From contig JBBCJT010000216.1 in assembly GCA_037190665.1 (NCBI GenBank), positions 1-18,712 of the forward strand: 18,712 nt of DNA, given 5' to 3'. Of this stretch, positions 1 to 7,372 are shown piece after piece. Origin of the DNA: JBBCJT01 sp037190665 (GTDB taxonomy: Bacteria; Pseudomonadota; Alphaproteobacteria; Acetobacterales; Acetobacteraceae). Position 1 is the stretch's first letter, and each line of letters starts with the position of its first letter. The notes under the pieces were generated by a model that ran no database searches, was not told where the DNA came from, and saw nothing but the letters and a program-made list of their open reading frames with translations. The position numbers and the translations under genes are program-made.

Positions 1-37
1 GGCTGTGCGCGATGGCGTGCAGCGGAACCTTCCTCAT
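1..37 (-). CDS. AtuA-like small partner protein (DUF4387-type), N-terminus only
   Basis: Only the first 12 codons are inside the window; they read MRKVPLHAIAHS. This resembles the start of the small AtuA-like/DUF4387 proteins that follow DUF1446 genes, which usually continue with an RSGDKG-type motif. Its ATG overlaps the TGA of the upstream gene in a TGATG arrangement, so the two are probably translationally coupled. The identification rests on 12 residues plus context, and the exact role of this small protein is not known to me. Confidence 0.6.
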   Translation of the reverse strand, partial: MRKVPLHAIAHS

Positions 38-1407
38 CAGTTGATCTCCCGCGCGCTTCGCAGCGATACCTCCACCGGCACGCGGTCGCGCGGCACGAGG
101 TAGCTGCGGGTCAGGATGCGCGGCGTGACGCGCCAGCGCGCGCCGCCCGTGCCGGCCGGGCCGCAGCACAGCAGCGCCAGCACCTCGCGCGCCGCCTGGT
201 CGCAATCGTCACGGTGTTCGCCTTCGACCGCGAGGCGGATGCGCACCTCCGGTGGCTCCGGCCCGTCGTAGCCGCGCCAAAGCGCGCCCGCGTCGCTGTC
301 ATGCACCGAGGCCACGCCGATCAGGTCCACGCGCGGACGCACGCGCAGCCCGCGCATCTGCAGCCGCCGCAGCAGCACCTCCGCGGTCGCGCGGGCGCGT
401 GCCAGCGCGTTCGGGCCGGCGACGGAGACCTCGCCCTCGCCGAGCCAGCTTCCCTCGAAGCACGCCGTCACCTTCAGCATCTCCGGCGCCGGCAGCCCTT
501 TCGCGCCGCGCACCGAGACGCGGTCGGGGCCTTCCTGTGCGAGCGTGATGCCGGTGATGTCGAGCACCACATCCGGCGTGATGTAGGCAGACGGATCGTG
601 CAGCTCGTACAGGAGCTGTTCCTTCACCGTGCGCAGGTCGACGAGGCCGCCGGTATCCTCCGCCTTGGTGACCAGCAGCGATCCGTCCGGCCCGACCTCG
701 GCGATCGGGAAGCCGATATTGGCGGGGTCGGGGATGTCCTTGCAACCGGGGTCCCAGAACACGCCGCCGGTGATCTGGCTGCCGCATTCGAGCAGATGGC
801 CCGCCGTCGCGCCGACCGCGAGGCGGGTCCAGTCGTCCTCCGCCCAGCCGTAATGGGCGAGCAGCGGGGCGATGGCGAGCGCGGGGTCGGAGGTGCGGCC
901 CGCCACCACCACGTCCGCGCCCTGGCGCAGCGCGGCGGCGAGCGGTCCCGCGCCGATATAGGCGTTGGCCGCGACGAGCCGCGACATGTCCGCCCGCAGC
1001 CCCGCATCGGCCTCGTGCACCGGCAGGGAGGCGAGGTCGATCGTGCCCGCCACGTCGTCGCCGGTGACGGTGGCGATGCGCAGGTCCGGCAGGCCGAGCC
1101 GGCGCGCGAGTGCCGCGATGCAGCGCGCGGCGGCCGGCGGGTTGGCGGCGCCGAAATTGCCGAGGATCGGAATGCGGTGCCCCGCGCAGTCGGCGAGGAT
1201 CGGCTCCAGCAGCCGTTCCAGCATCGGCTCGTAGCCCGCATCCGGATCGCGGCGGCGTTCGAGCTGGGCGAGCGCGACCGTGCGCTCGCCGAGGGTTTCG
1301 AGGAACAGCGCCGCCGGCAGCCCGCGCCGTATCAGCGTGCGCACCACCGGGATCGGGGCATCCACGCGATCGCCGGAGAAACCGGCCCCGTTTCCGACAA
1401 GGAACAT
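37..1407 (-). CDS. AtuA-like acyclic terpene utilisation / DUF1446 family protein
   Basis: The 456-residue product matches the DUF1446 (AtuA) family. It has a Gly-rich N-terminus (GNGAGFSGDR, residues 5-14), an internal VVVAGRTSDPALAIAPLL stretch, and a GHLLECGSQITGG segment typical of the family. In Pseudomonas, AtuA is encoded with acyclic terpene (citronellol/geraniol) catabolism genes, but many homologues sit in unrelated acid or CoA-ester gene clusters, so the substrate is unknown. No signal peptide is visible, so it is probably cytoplasmic. The ATG at 1407 gives the standard family N-terminus. It is followed with a 1-base overlap by the small partner gene and diverges from a Bug-type binding protein gene, a pairing that suggests uptake and breakdown of an organic acid. 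The family call is firm; the reaction is not. Confidence 0.85.
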   Translation of the reverse strand: MFLVGNGAGFSGDRVDAPIPVVRTLIRRGLPAALFLETLGERTVALAQLERRRDPDAGYEPMLERLLEPILADCAGHRIPILGNFGAANPPAAARCIAALARRLGLPDLRIATVTGDDVAGTIDLASLPVHEADAGLRADMSRLVAANAYIGAGPLAAALRQGADVVVAGRTSDPALAIAPLLAHYGWAEDDWTRLAVGATAGHLLECGSQITGGVFWDPGCKDIPDPANIGFPIAEVGPDGSLLVTKAEDTGGLVDLRTVKEQLLYELHDPSAYITPDVVLDITGITLAQEGPDRVSVRGAKGLPAPEMLKVTACFEGSWLGEGEVSVAGPNALARARATAEVLLRRLQMRGLRVRPRVDLIGVASVHDSDAGALWRGYDGPEPPEVRIRLAVEGEHRDDCDQAAREVLALLCCGPAGTGGARWRVTPRILTRSYLVPRDRVPVEVSLRSAREIN

Positions 1408-1449
1408 GGGCCGAGCATCGCAGCCGAGGGCGCGGCGTCAATCAGCGGG

Positions 1450-1477
1450 TTGCGCAGATGTGCATTCGTCCTAGCCT
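1450..1477 (+). promoter_or_regulatory. Candidate sigma70-type promoter for the Bug-protein gene
   Basis: TTGCGC (1450-1455) is followed after 16 bases by TAGCCT (1472-1477), with the start codon 29 bases further on. The same CCTAGCCT string recurs in the candidate rho promoter. This is a match by eye only. Confidence 0.35.
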
Positions 1478-1505
1478 CGGCACCAACGAATCAGGGGGAA
1501 ACGCC

Positions 1506-2489
1506 ATGACCGCACATATCCGCCGCCGCACCGCGCTCGCGCTGCCATCGCTGCTGCTGCCTGCCGCCGCGCGCGCGCAGGCCGGCTGGCCCGACCGGCC
1601 GATCAACATGATCGTCCCCTTCGCGCCGGGCGGAACGCCGGATATCGGCGCGCGGCTGATGGCGCCGAAGCTGAGCGATCACCTCGGCCAGCCGGTCACG
1701 GTGGAGAACCGCGCCGGCGCGGGGTCGACCATCGGCACGCGCGCGGTAGTGCAGGCGCGGCCGGATGGCCACACGCTGCTGATGGGCTCGATCTCCTTCC
1801 TGACCGCGCCGCTGACGATGCAGCCGATGCCGTTCGATCCGGTGGAGACGCTGCGCTGCGTCTGCCTCGTCTCCACCTCGCCCTACATCCTCGTCGTGCG
1901 TGCCGATGCGCCGCCGAAGGACATCGCGGAGTTCCACGCCTGGACGAAGGCGGAAGGCGCGAAGCTGAACTACGGCTCCGCCGGCAACGGCACGCCGCTG
2001 CATCTGGGGGCGGAGCTGTACAAGCTGATGATGGGCGTGGAGCTGACCCATGTCGCCTATCGCGGCACCGGGCCCGCGATCACCGCGATGCTGGCGGGCG
2101 ACGTGCAGATGATCTTCGCCGACGTGCCGGGCGCGACACCGCATATCCAGTCCGGGGCGATCCGGCCGCTCGCGACGCTGGTGAAGGCCCGCATCACCCA
2201 GTTCCCGAACGTGCCGACGATGGCGGAAAGCGATCCGCGGCTGGCCGAGTACGAGGTCTACACCTGGGCGATGCTCGCCGCGCCGAAGGCCACGCCGGAC
2301 GACCGCGTACAGCGGCTGAACGCCGCCGCGGTGGCGACCGCGCGCGACCCGGAGATCGCGGCACGCTTCACCCAGCTCGGCTTCGACTACATCGGATCGA
2401 CGCCCGAGGCGGCCGACGCGCGGCTCGCGGCGGAGAAGGCGAAGTGGCTGGACGTGATCCGCCGGGCGAACATCCGCGTCGATCTGTAA
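1506..2489 (+). CDS. Bug/TctC-family tripartite tricarboxylate transporter substrate-binding protein
   Basis: This is a 327-residue periplasmic binding protein of the Bug/TctC family, which captures carboxylates or related small acids. It has an N-terminal signal peptide: RRR at residues 6-8, a hydrophobic core, and a likely cleavage after ARA at about residue 24; the double arginine could also allow Tat export. The family signature PINMIVPFAPGGTPDIGAR begins at residue 32, and the typical YGSAGNGTPLHLGAE and HVAYRGTGPAI segments follow. The ATG at 1506 is supported by an AGGGGGAA Shine-Dalgarno just upstream. No TctA/TctB membrane genes are present, which is common for orphan Bug proteins. 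The divergent AtuA-like gene hints at a shared substrate, but the ligand cannot be deduced from sequence. Confidence 0.93.
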   Translation: MTAHIRRRTALALPSLLLPAAARAQAGWPDRPINMIVPFAPGGTPDIGARLMAPKLSDHLGQPVTVENRAGAGSTIGTRAVVQARPDGHTLLMGSISFLTAPLTMQPMPFDPVETLRCVCLVSTSPYILVVRADAPPKDIAEFHAWTKAEGAKLNYGSAGNGTPLHLGAELYKLMMGVELTHVAYRGTGPAITAMLAGDVQMIFADVPGATPHIQSGAIRPLATLVKARITQFPNVPTMAESDPRLAEYEVYTWAMLAAPKATPDDRVQRLNAAAVATARDPEIAARFTQLGFDYIGSTPEAADARLAAEKAKWLDVIRRANIRVDL

Positions 2490-2498
2490 GAGTGGGGC

Positions 2499-2542
2499 TC
2501 TGCCCCCATCCCCTCGATGATTATCGAGGGGATGGGGGCAGA
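2499..2542. terminator. Perfect 20-bp inverted repeat, probable bidirectional terminator
   Basis: The arms TCTGCCCCCATCCCCTCGAT and its exact complement are separated by GATT. The structure lies 9 bases after the stop of the Bug-protein gene and between convergent genes. There is no clear T-run on either side, so intrinsic termination is likely but not certain; mRNA 3'-end protection is an alternative. Confidence 0.65.
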
Positions 2543-2583
2543 TGACCGATTTGGCCGAAGGCCCTCTTAAAGGAATCGCGGGT

Positions 2584-2651
2584 CCAGGGGGCCGTGCCCC
2601 CTGGTGGGGTGAAGGGGCAAAGCCCCTTCCGGGGTCCGGGGCAGCGCCCCG
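2584..2651. repeat. Cluster of three GC-rich palindromes (REP-like intergenic mosaic)
   Basis: Three short stem-loops follow each other: CCAGGGGG/CCCCCTGG (2584-2604), GAAGGGGC/GCCCCTTC (2611-2629) and CGGGGC/GCCCCG (2637-2651). They end five bases before the pckA stop codon, so they lie in the pckA 3' region and could act as its terminator. The style resembles dispersed palindromic repeats seen between genes in related GC-rich alphaproteobacteria. Copy number elsewhere in the genome cannot be seen here. Confidence 0.55.
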
Positions 2652-2655
2652 CTCT

Positions 2656-4239
2656 TCAGGCCGCGAGGCCGAGTGCCGCCGCCTTCACCTGATCGTCCGC
2701 CACGCTCGAGAAGCGTTCGAAGTTCTTCACGAACCGCGCGACGAGTTCGCGCGCGGCCGCGTCGTAGGCTGCCTTGTCCGCCCAGCTCGCGCGGGGATCG
2801 AGCACTTCGGCCGGCACGCCCGGCACGGCCTTCGGGATCGACAGGCCGAAGAACGGGTCGGTGACGAATTCGACCTTGGCGAGCGACCCGTCCAGCGCGG
2901 CGCGCAGCAGCGCGCGGGTGTGGGCGATGCTCATGCGCTTGCCGGTGCCGTAGGCGCCGCCGGTCCAGCCTGTGTTGACCAGCCAGCAATCCGCCCCGTG
3001 CTGGTCGATCAGCTTCGCCAGCATCTTGCCGTAGACGGCGGCCGGGCGCGGCAGGAAGGGCGCGCCGAAGCAAGTGGAGAAGGTCGCCTGCGGTTCCTTG
3101 CCCAGCCCCTTCTCGGTGCCGGCGACGCGCGCCGTGTAGCCGGACAGGAAGTGGTACATCGCCTGAGCGGGCGTCAGCTTCGCGATCGGCGGCAGCACGC
3201 CGAAGGCATCGGCGGTGAGCATCACCACGTTGCGCGGCTGGCCGGCGCGGCCTTCCGGCAGCGCGTTCGGGATCGCCTCGAGCGGGTAGCAGGCGCGGGT
3301 GTTCTCGGTCAGCGAGCCGTCATCGAGATCGGGCCTGCCGCGCGCATCGACCACCACGTTCTCCAGCACCGTGCCGAAACGGTGGGAGGCGGCCCAGATC
3401 TCGGGCTCGGCCTTTTCGGAGAGGCGGATCACCTTGGCGTAGCAGCCGCCTTCGAAGTTGAAGACGCCGTTCTCGCCCCAGCCGTGCTCGTCGTCGCCGA
3501 TCAGCTTGCGCTCGGGGTCCGAGGACAGCGTGGTCTTGCCGGTGCCGGACAGGCCGAAGAACAGCGCGACGTCGCCGTCCTTGCCGACATTGGCGCTGCA
3601 ATGCATCGGCAGCACGCCGCGCTCCGTCAGGCGCCAGTTCATGACGGTGAAGATGCTCTTCTTGATCTCGCCGGCGTAGGAGGTGCCGGCGATCACCACG
3701 CAATGCTCGCCGAAGGACAGCGCGATCGCGGTGGAGGAACGGACGCCGTCGATCTCCGGGCTCGCGTGGAATTCCGGCGCGTGCAGGATCGTCCAGTCCG
3801 GCTCGAAGCCCGCGAGTTCGGCCGGCTCGGGGCGGATGAACATGTTCCGCGCGAACAGCGCGTGCCAGGCGTGGGTGGTGACCAGCCGCACGCGGATGCG
3901 GTGCGCGGGGTCGGCGCCGGCGTAGAGGTCCTGCACGAACAGCTCGCGCCCCTGCAGGTAGGCCTGCACGCGCCCCTTCAGCAGCGCGTACTGCGCGGGC
4001 GCCATCGGCTGGTTGACCTTGCCCCATTCCACGCCCGCCTCGGACGCAGGCTCCCGCACCACGAACTTGTCGGCCACGGAGCGGCCGGTGTGGATCCCGG
4101 TGCGGCAGGACAGCGCGCCGTGTTCGGTCAGCACGCCCTCGCCGCGCCGCAGGGCATGCGCCACCAGAACCGGGGCGGTGTCATTGGCGTGGACGCCAAC
4201 GGCCAGGATGCCGGTACCGGCAAGGGCGGAAGCATTCAC
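2656..4239 (-). CDS. pckA: Phosphoenolpyruvate carboxykinase (ATP)
   Basis: The 527-residue enzyme catalyses ATP-dependent decarboxylation and phosphorylation of oxaloacetate to phosphoenolpyruvate, the entry step of gluconeogenesis, in the cytoplasm. The ATP-type signature is complete: P-loop GLSGTGKTTL (229-238), kinase-2/metal motif LIGDDEHGW (246-254), a YAGEIKKS stretch with the active-site Lys (about 192-193), and PMHCSANVG with the metal-binding His (213). Length is normal for the family. The start is a GTG at 4239; a GAGGAG Shine-Dalgarno lies about 10 bases upstream and no in-frame ATG fits better. The gene is monocistronic, convergent with the Bug-protein gene and divergent from the VOC gene. 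In Rhizobiales pckA usually sits beside chvI-chvG; here that pair is 12 kb away. Confidence 0.97.
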   Translation of the reverse strand: MNASALAGTGILAVGVHANDTAPVLVAHALRRGEGVLTEHGALSCRTGIHTGRSVADKFVVREPASEAGVEWGKVNQPMAPAQYALLKGRVQAYLQGRELFVQDLYAGADPAHRIRVRLVTTHAWHALFARNMFIRPEPAELAGFEPDWTILHAPEFHASPEIDGVRSSTAIALSFGEHCVVIAGTSYAGEIKKSIFTVMNWRLTERGVLPMHCSANVGKDGDVALFFGLSGTGKTTLSSDPERKLIGDDEHGWGENGVFNFEGGCYAKVIRLSEKAEPEIWAASHRFGTVLENVVVDARGRPDLDDGSLTENTRACYPLEAIPNALPEGRAGQPRNVVMLTADAFGVLPPIAKLTPAQAMYHFLSGYTARVAGTEKGLGKEPQATFSTCFGAPFLPRPAAVYGKMLAKLIDQHGADCWLVNTGWTGGAYGTGKRMSIAHTRALLRAALDGSLAKVEFVTDPFFGLSIPKAVPGVPAEVLDPRASWADKAAYDAAARELVARFVKNFERFSSVADDQVKAAALGLAA

Positions 4240-4522
4240 AGGGCGGTCTCTCCTCGATCAGCGGCAAACGCGGTGAAGGCGCTGCTGTTTCCTCCGACAA
4301 CGCGGCAACAGCAAGGCACGTCTCGCTAAAATCACGGGCATTGTCCCGAAAAGCGAACAAGTGCGGCAACACGCCTGCCCGGCCTGGGCCAGGGCGCATC
4401 CTACCACATCCCGATGTCCGGATGGCCACCATGCCGCCCGGGGTGATCCATTTCACATTAGTTTCATTTTTGCATAGCTATGAGCCCGCGCACGCCAAAA
4501 AGCGAAAGAAAAGGAAAGTCCG
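4240..4522. promoter_or_regulatory. Divergent pckA / VOC-gene intergenic region with AT-rich palindrome
   Basis: This 283-base gap must hold promoters for both flanking genes. The most distinctive part is an AT-rich patch at 4449-4482 ending in the perfect 10-base palindrome CATAGCTATG (4473-4482). TTCACA at 4452-4457 could serve as a -35 element for the VOC gene, but the matching -10 (TAGCTA, 4475-4480) is weak. No recognisable pckA promoter was found on the minus strand. Confidence 0.35.
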
Positions 4523-5041
4523 ATGCTGTTTCACGCCTCCATCCCCGCCCGTGACCCCGCCCGGGTGGCGGACTTCCTCGCCGGCCTGTGGGGAACCCAG
4601 GCCATGGAGTTCCCGCCCTGCCCGGGCTCCTGGATCGCCTTCGCCGATGACGGCGCGGGCACCGCGATCGAGGTCTATCCCGCCGGCACGGTGATCGAGG
4701 CGGGGCCGCGTCACGCCGAGTTCGTGAGGGATGGCAGCCGGGGCGCGCACACCGCGACCCATATCGCCATCGGCTCGGTGATGGCGGAGGCGGATATCCA
4801 CCTGCTCGCCGGCCGCAACGGGTGGGAGAGCCGTCTCTGCCGCCGCGGCGACCCGGAGCCGAACCGCGGTTTCAGCCTCATCGAGGTCTGGATCGAGGGC
4901 AGCTTCATGGTCGAGGTGCTGACCGACCGGATGGCCGCCGAGTATCGCACCGTCATGAACAGCGCGACCTGGCGGGCCGCCCTGCCAGCGCTGCGCGCCT
5001 ATGCCGGGCGCACCTACGCGCTGGCCGCCGCGGCCGTTTAG
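4523..5041 (+). CDS. Small VOC/glyoxalase-fold protein of unknown substrate
   Basis: This 172-residue cytoplasmic protein looks like a vicinal-oxygen-chelate fold. It begins with a beta strand LFHASIPARDPARVADFLAG and has possible metal ligands in the usual order: His4, Glu50 (in AIEVYP), His80 (in HIAIGS) and Glu131 (in FMVEVLT). The ligand assignment is my inference. An AAGGAAAG Shine-Dalgarno supports the ATG at 4523. No partner gene shares its transcription unit: pckA diverges on the left, and a 270-base hairpin-rich gap precedes grpE. It could be a dioxygenase, a lyase or a binding protein, and I cannot choose between them. Confidence 0.75.
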   Translation: MLFHASIPARDPARVADFLAGLWGTQAMEFPPCPGSWIAFADDGAGTAIEVYPAGTVIEAGPRHAEFVRDGSRGAHTATHIAIGSVMAEADIHLLAGRNGWESRLCRRGDPEPNRGFSLIEVWIEGSFMVEVLTDRMAAEYRTVMNSATWRAALPALRAYAGRTYALAAAAV

Positions 5042-5088
5042 GACCCGCCGGCATGTCCCGCCTGCGGTACCGGCCCTCATCCCGGCCT

Positions 5089-5144
5089 TCTCCCGCAGGC
5101 GGGAGAGGCAGGCCGACCCCCTGTCCCCCGTTCGCGGGGGACAG
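5089..5144. repeat. Two intergenic hairpins, one with a TTCG tetraloop
   Basis: TCTCCCGC/GCGGGAGA (5089-5106) is followed by CTGTCCCCCG-TTCG-CGGGGGACAG (5121-5144), a perfect 10-bp stem on a TTCG loop. They lie 47-103 bases behind the VOC gene, so they may terminate it. Their form resembles a dispersed GC-rich intergenic repeat. The remainder of 5145-5311, up to grpE, shows no clear feature. Confidence 0.5.
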
Positions 5145-5311
5145 GATCGGGGCGAGGGGGCGCGGCCTCCCCGGTCCATGATCATCCGGCGCACCCCGGG
5201 ATGGGACCTCCGGGGCGCAACCGCTCATGGCCGCCTGAACCGGACGCATACGCTCCCGGGTTGTTCCACGCGGCCGGCTGCCTTACCTGATGGGCCGCAG
5301 AGCCGAATACC

Positions 5312-5893
5312 ATGAGCACCGACCCAACCTCTCCCGATACCCAGCCCGACCCCGATCCCGCCGCCACAGCAGCGCAGACCCCCGTGCCCGATCCGGTGAG
5401 CCGGATCGCCGCGCTGGAGGAGGAAGTACGCGAGCTGCGCGACAAGTGGCTCCGCGCCGAGGCGGAGATGGAGAACCTGCGCGCCCGTACGCGTCGCGAG
5501 GTGCAGGATGCGCGCCAGTTCGCCGTGCAGAAATTCGCCACCGACGTGATCGAGGCGGCCGAGAACCTCCGCCGCGGCCTCGCGAGCCTGCCCGAGCCCC
5601 GGCCGGGCGAGCCGGAGCTGCTCACCAAGCTGCGCGACGGGTTCGAAGGGGTGGAGCGCCAGTTCTGGGCCATCCTGTCGCGCAACGGCGTCGAGCGGGT
5701 GGACCCCACCGGCCAGAAATTCGATGCCGAGCGCGACCAGGCCATGGTGCAGCAGCCGTCGGCCGACCATCCGCCCGGCACCGTGCTGCAGGCCTGGAGC
5801 GCCGCCTGGATGCTCAATGGCCGCCTGATCAAGCCCGCCATGGTCGTCGTCTCCGCCCGCGCGGGCGCGCCGGCGGATCCTGTCGAGGGCTAA
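5312..5893 (+). CDS. grpE: Nucleotide exchange factor GrpE
   Basis: The 193-residue GrpE releases ADP from DnaK and works in the cytoplasmic DnaK/DnaJ chaperone cycle. The acidic, Pro-rich disordered N-terminus (about 1-28) is followed by a long coiled coil (about 29-100, starting RIAALEEEVRELRDKWLRAEAE). The C-terminal beta domain contains the signature GVERVDPTGQKFDAERDQAM and the final NGRLIKPAMVVVSA. The ATG at 5312 gives a normal N-terminus, although no convincing Shine-Dalgarno precedes it. In many alphaproteobacteria grpE follows hrcA; here hrcA is absent and the gene stands alone. No CIRCE-like repeat or clear sigma32 promoter was seen upstream. Its TAA overlaps the stop codon of convergent maf. 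Confidence 0.95.
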   Translation: MSTDPTSPDTQPDPDPAATAAQTPVPDPVSRIAALEEEVRELRDKWLRAEAEMENLRARTRREVQDARQFAVQKFATDVIEAAENLRRGLASLPEPRPGEPELLTKLRDGFEGVERQFWAILSRNGVERVDPTGQKFDAERDQAMVQQPSADHPPGTVLQAWSAAWMLNGRLIKPAMVVVSARAGAPADPVEG

Positions 5894-6504
5894 TCCACCA
5901 CCACGCCGTGACCGCGCAGGAAGTCGAGCAGGGGGATCATCGGCAGGCCGAGGATCGCCCCGAACTCGCCTTCCACGCGGGCGAACAGGTGGATGCCCGG
6001 ACCTTCCAGCCGGTACGCGCCCACCGACCCGAGCACCGCATCGCCTTCCGCTGACAGGTAGGCGTCGAGGAACGCATCGCTGAACGCGCGCATCGTCAGG
6101 CGCGGGCGCGCGACGTGGTGCCAGATGCGGCCGCCATGGCGATGGCAGACCACGGCGGTGACGAGTTCGTGCGCCCGCCCGCGCAGGGACCGCAACTGCG
6201 CCGCCGCCGCCTCGCGGTCCGCCGGCTTGTCGAACCACTCGCCGTCGCAGACCAGTATCTGATCGGCGCCGATCACCAGCGCACCCGGCTCGGTGCGGGC
6301 GATACGGTCCGCCTTCGCGTCGGCGAGGATCAGAGCGGCTTCGGCTGTCGCGATCCCCTCGGCCCGGGCGGCCTGCTTGATCGCATCCTCGTCCAGCCGC
6401 GCCGGCCGCGCTTCCACGGCAAGCCCTGCATCGCGCAGCAACCGGATGCGCGCGGCGGACTGGCTCGCCAGGATCAGGTGCGACGCGTCCGGCCGGGTCA
6501 GCAC
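5890..6504 (-). CDS. maf: Maf-family nucleotide pyrophosphatase
   Basis: This 204-residue member of the Maf/Ham1 superfamily hydrolyses non-canonical or modified nucleoside triphosphates to monophosphates, and is thought to clean the nucleotide pool or slow division. The N-terminal substrate loop is LASQSAARIRLL (12-23). The catalytic GADQ motif has Asp81, FDKP (91-94) follows, and the C-terminal GAYRLEGPGIHLF and GLPMIPLLDFLR segments are typical. The loop lacks the classic SPRR, and the sequence leans towards the YceF (7-methyl-GTP) branch, though the subfamily is not certain. The start is a GTG at 6504, seven bases after the ppsR stop, so the two form an operon; a ppsR-maf pair is common in alphaproteobacteria. 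The usual downstream aroE-coaE-dnaQ genes are missing, replaced by convergent grpE. Confidence 0.9.
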   Translation of the reverse strand: MLTRPDASHLILASQSAARIRLLRDAGLAVEARPARLDEDAIKQAARAEGIATAEAALILADAKADRIARTEPGALVIGADQILVCDGEWFDKPADREAAAAQLRSLRGRAHELVTAVVCHRHGGRIWHHVARPRLTMRAFSDAFLDAYLSAEGDAVLGSVGAYRLEGPGIHLFARVEGEFGAILGLPMIPLLDFLRGHGVVVD

Positions 6505-6511
6505 GCCGTGG

Positions 6512-7372
6512 TCAGCCCTGCGATTCCGACACGCGCTGACGCGCCTTGCGCTGATGCCATGCCTGCATGAGCTGCAGCACGGTCGCCGCGGTTTCCTCGA
6601 TCGACCGGCGCGTCACGTCCACCACCGGCCAGCCCTTCTGGTTGCAGATGCGGCGCGCCCAGAGCAGTTCCGCCTTCACCGCCTCGCGGTCGACATACTC
6701 GACGGCATCCTGACGCACCGGCGCTCCGCCGATCAGGCGCAGCCGGTGGCGGCGGATCTCGATCAGCGCGTCCACCTCGATGGTCAGCCCGATCACCGGC
6801 ACGCCCACCTGGTCCAGCCCCTCCGGCACCGGCAGGTTCGGCACCAGCGGCACGTTCGCCGCCTTCACGCCGCGGTTGGCGAGATAGAAGGAGGACGGCG
6901 TCTTGGAGGAACGCGAGACGCCGACGAGGACCACATCCGCCTCGCCGATACCGGCGAGCGCCTGCCCGTCGTCATGCGCCAGCACGAAATGCATCGCATC
7001 GATGCGGCGGAAGTAATCCGCGTCCAGCACGTATTGTCGCCCGGGTTTCGCCTGCGCCTTGGCGCCCAGCGCCTCCTGCAGCATGTGCATGGTCGGATCG
7101 AGCACGTGCACGACCTGCACCCCGTACCGCGTGCAGGCGTTCTCCAACTCCATCCGCAGTCCCTGGTCGAGCAGGGTGGACAGCACCGGCCCCGGCTCCG
7201 CCTCGATACCTTCGACGACGCGGTGAAGCTGGAAGCGCGTGCGGATCAGGCTCCAGCGATGGTGGATCACCGTCGCGCCCTCGAACTGCGCCAGCGAGGC
7301 GCGCGCAACCGCATTCAGCGTGTCGCCGGTCGCGTCGGAAACCAGGTGAAGGTTCAGGGTGCGGGACTGCAT
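6512..7372 (-). CDS. ppsR: Pyruvate, phosphate dikinase / PEP synthase regulatory kinase-pyrophosphorylase (PPSR)
   Basis: This 286-residue DUF299 protein is a bifunctional enzyme. It inactivates PEP synthase or pyruvate phosphate dikinase by ADP-dependent phosphorylation of a threonine, and reactivates it by phosphate-dependent removal. The start LNLHLVSDATGDTLN is diagnostic, and the P-loop-like GVSRSSKTP motif (151-159) is intact, followed by SFYLANRG and the VPLVPNLPVPE segment. The ATG at 7372 gives the standard N-terminus. It is first in the ppsR-maf operon and diverges from hemE across the candidate replication origin. This is the gene called RP001-type in the conserved hemE/origin cluster described for Caulobacter and Rickettsia. 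The target (PPDK or PpsA) is not encoded in the window. Confidence 0.93.
   Translation of the reverse strand: MQSRTLNLHLVSDATGDTLNAVARASLAQFEGATVIHHRWSLIRTRFQLHRVVEGIEAEPGPVLSTLLDQGLRMELENACTRYGVQVVHVLDPTMHMLQEALGAKAQAKPGRQYVLDADYFRRIDAMHFVLAHDDGQALAGIGEADVVLVGVSRSSKTPSSFYLANRGVKAANVPLVPNLPVPEGLDQVGVPVIGLTIEVDALIEIRRHRLRLIGGAPVRQDAVEYVDREAVKAELLWARRICNQKGWPVVDVTRRSIEETAATVLQLMQAWHQRKARQRVSESQG

Noticed and set aside
1413..1441. Minus-strand promoter for the DUF1446 gene (TTGACG at 1436-1441)
   Set aside because: The hexamer at the right distance, ATGCTC, has no resemblance to a -10 element and would put the start site almost on the start codon.
214..1509. 431-codon open frame on the plus strand
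   Set aside because: It is antisense to the DUF1446 gene, has an Arg/Ala/Gly-rich composition with no family signature, and exists because GC-rich coding DNA leaves few stops on the opposite strand.
2542..4329. 595-codon open frame on the plus strand
   Set aside because: It is longer than pckA but runs antisense across it with low-complexity His/Arg/Gly composition, while the minus strand encodes a complete PckA with all motifs.
5234..5260. Sigma32-type heat-shock promoter ahead of grpE
   Set aside because: CCTGAA followed 14 bases later by TCCCGG only loosely resembles the CTTGAA / CCCCAT consensus, and the downstream half matches poorly.
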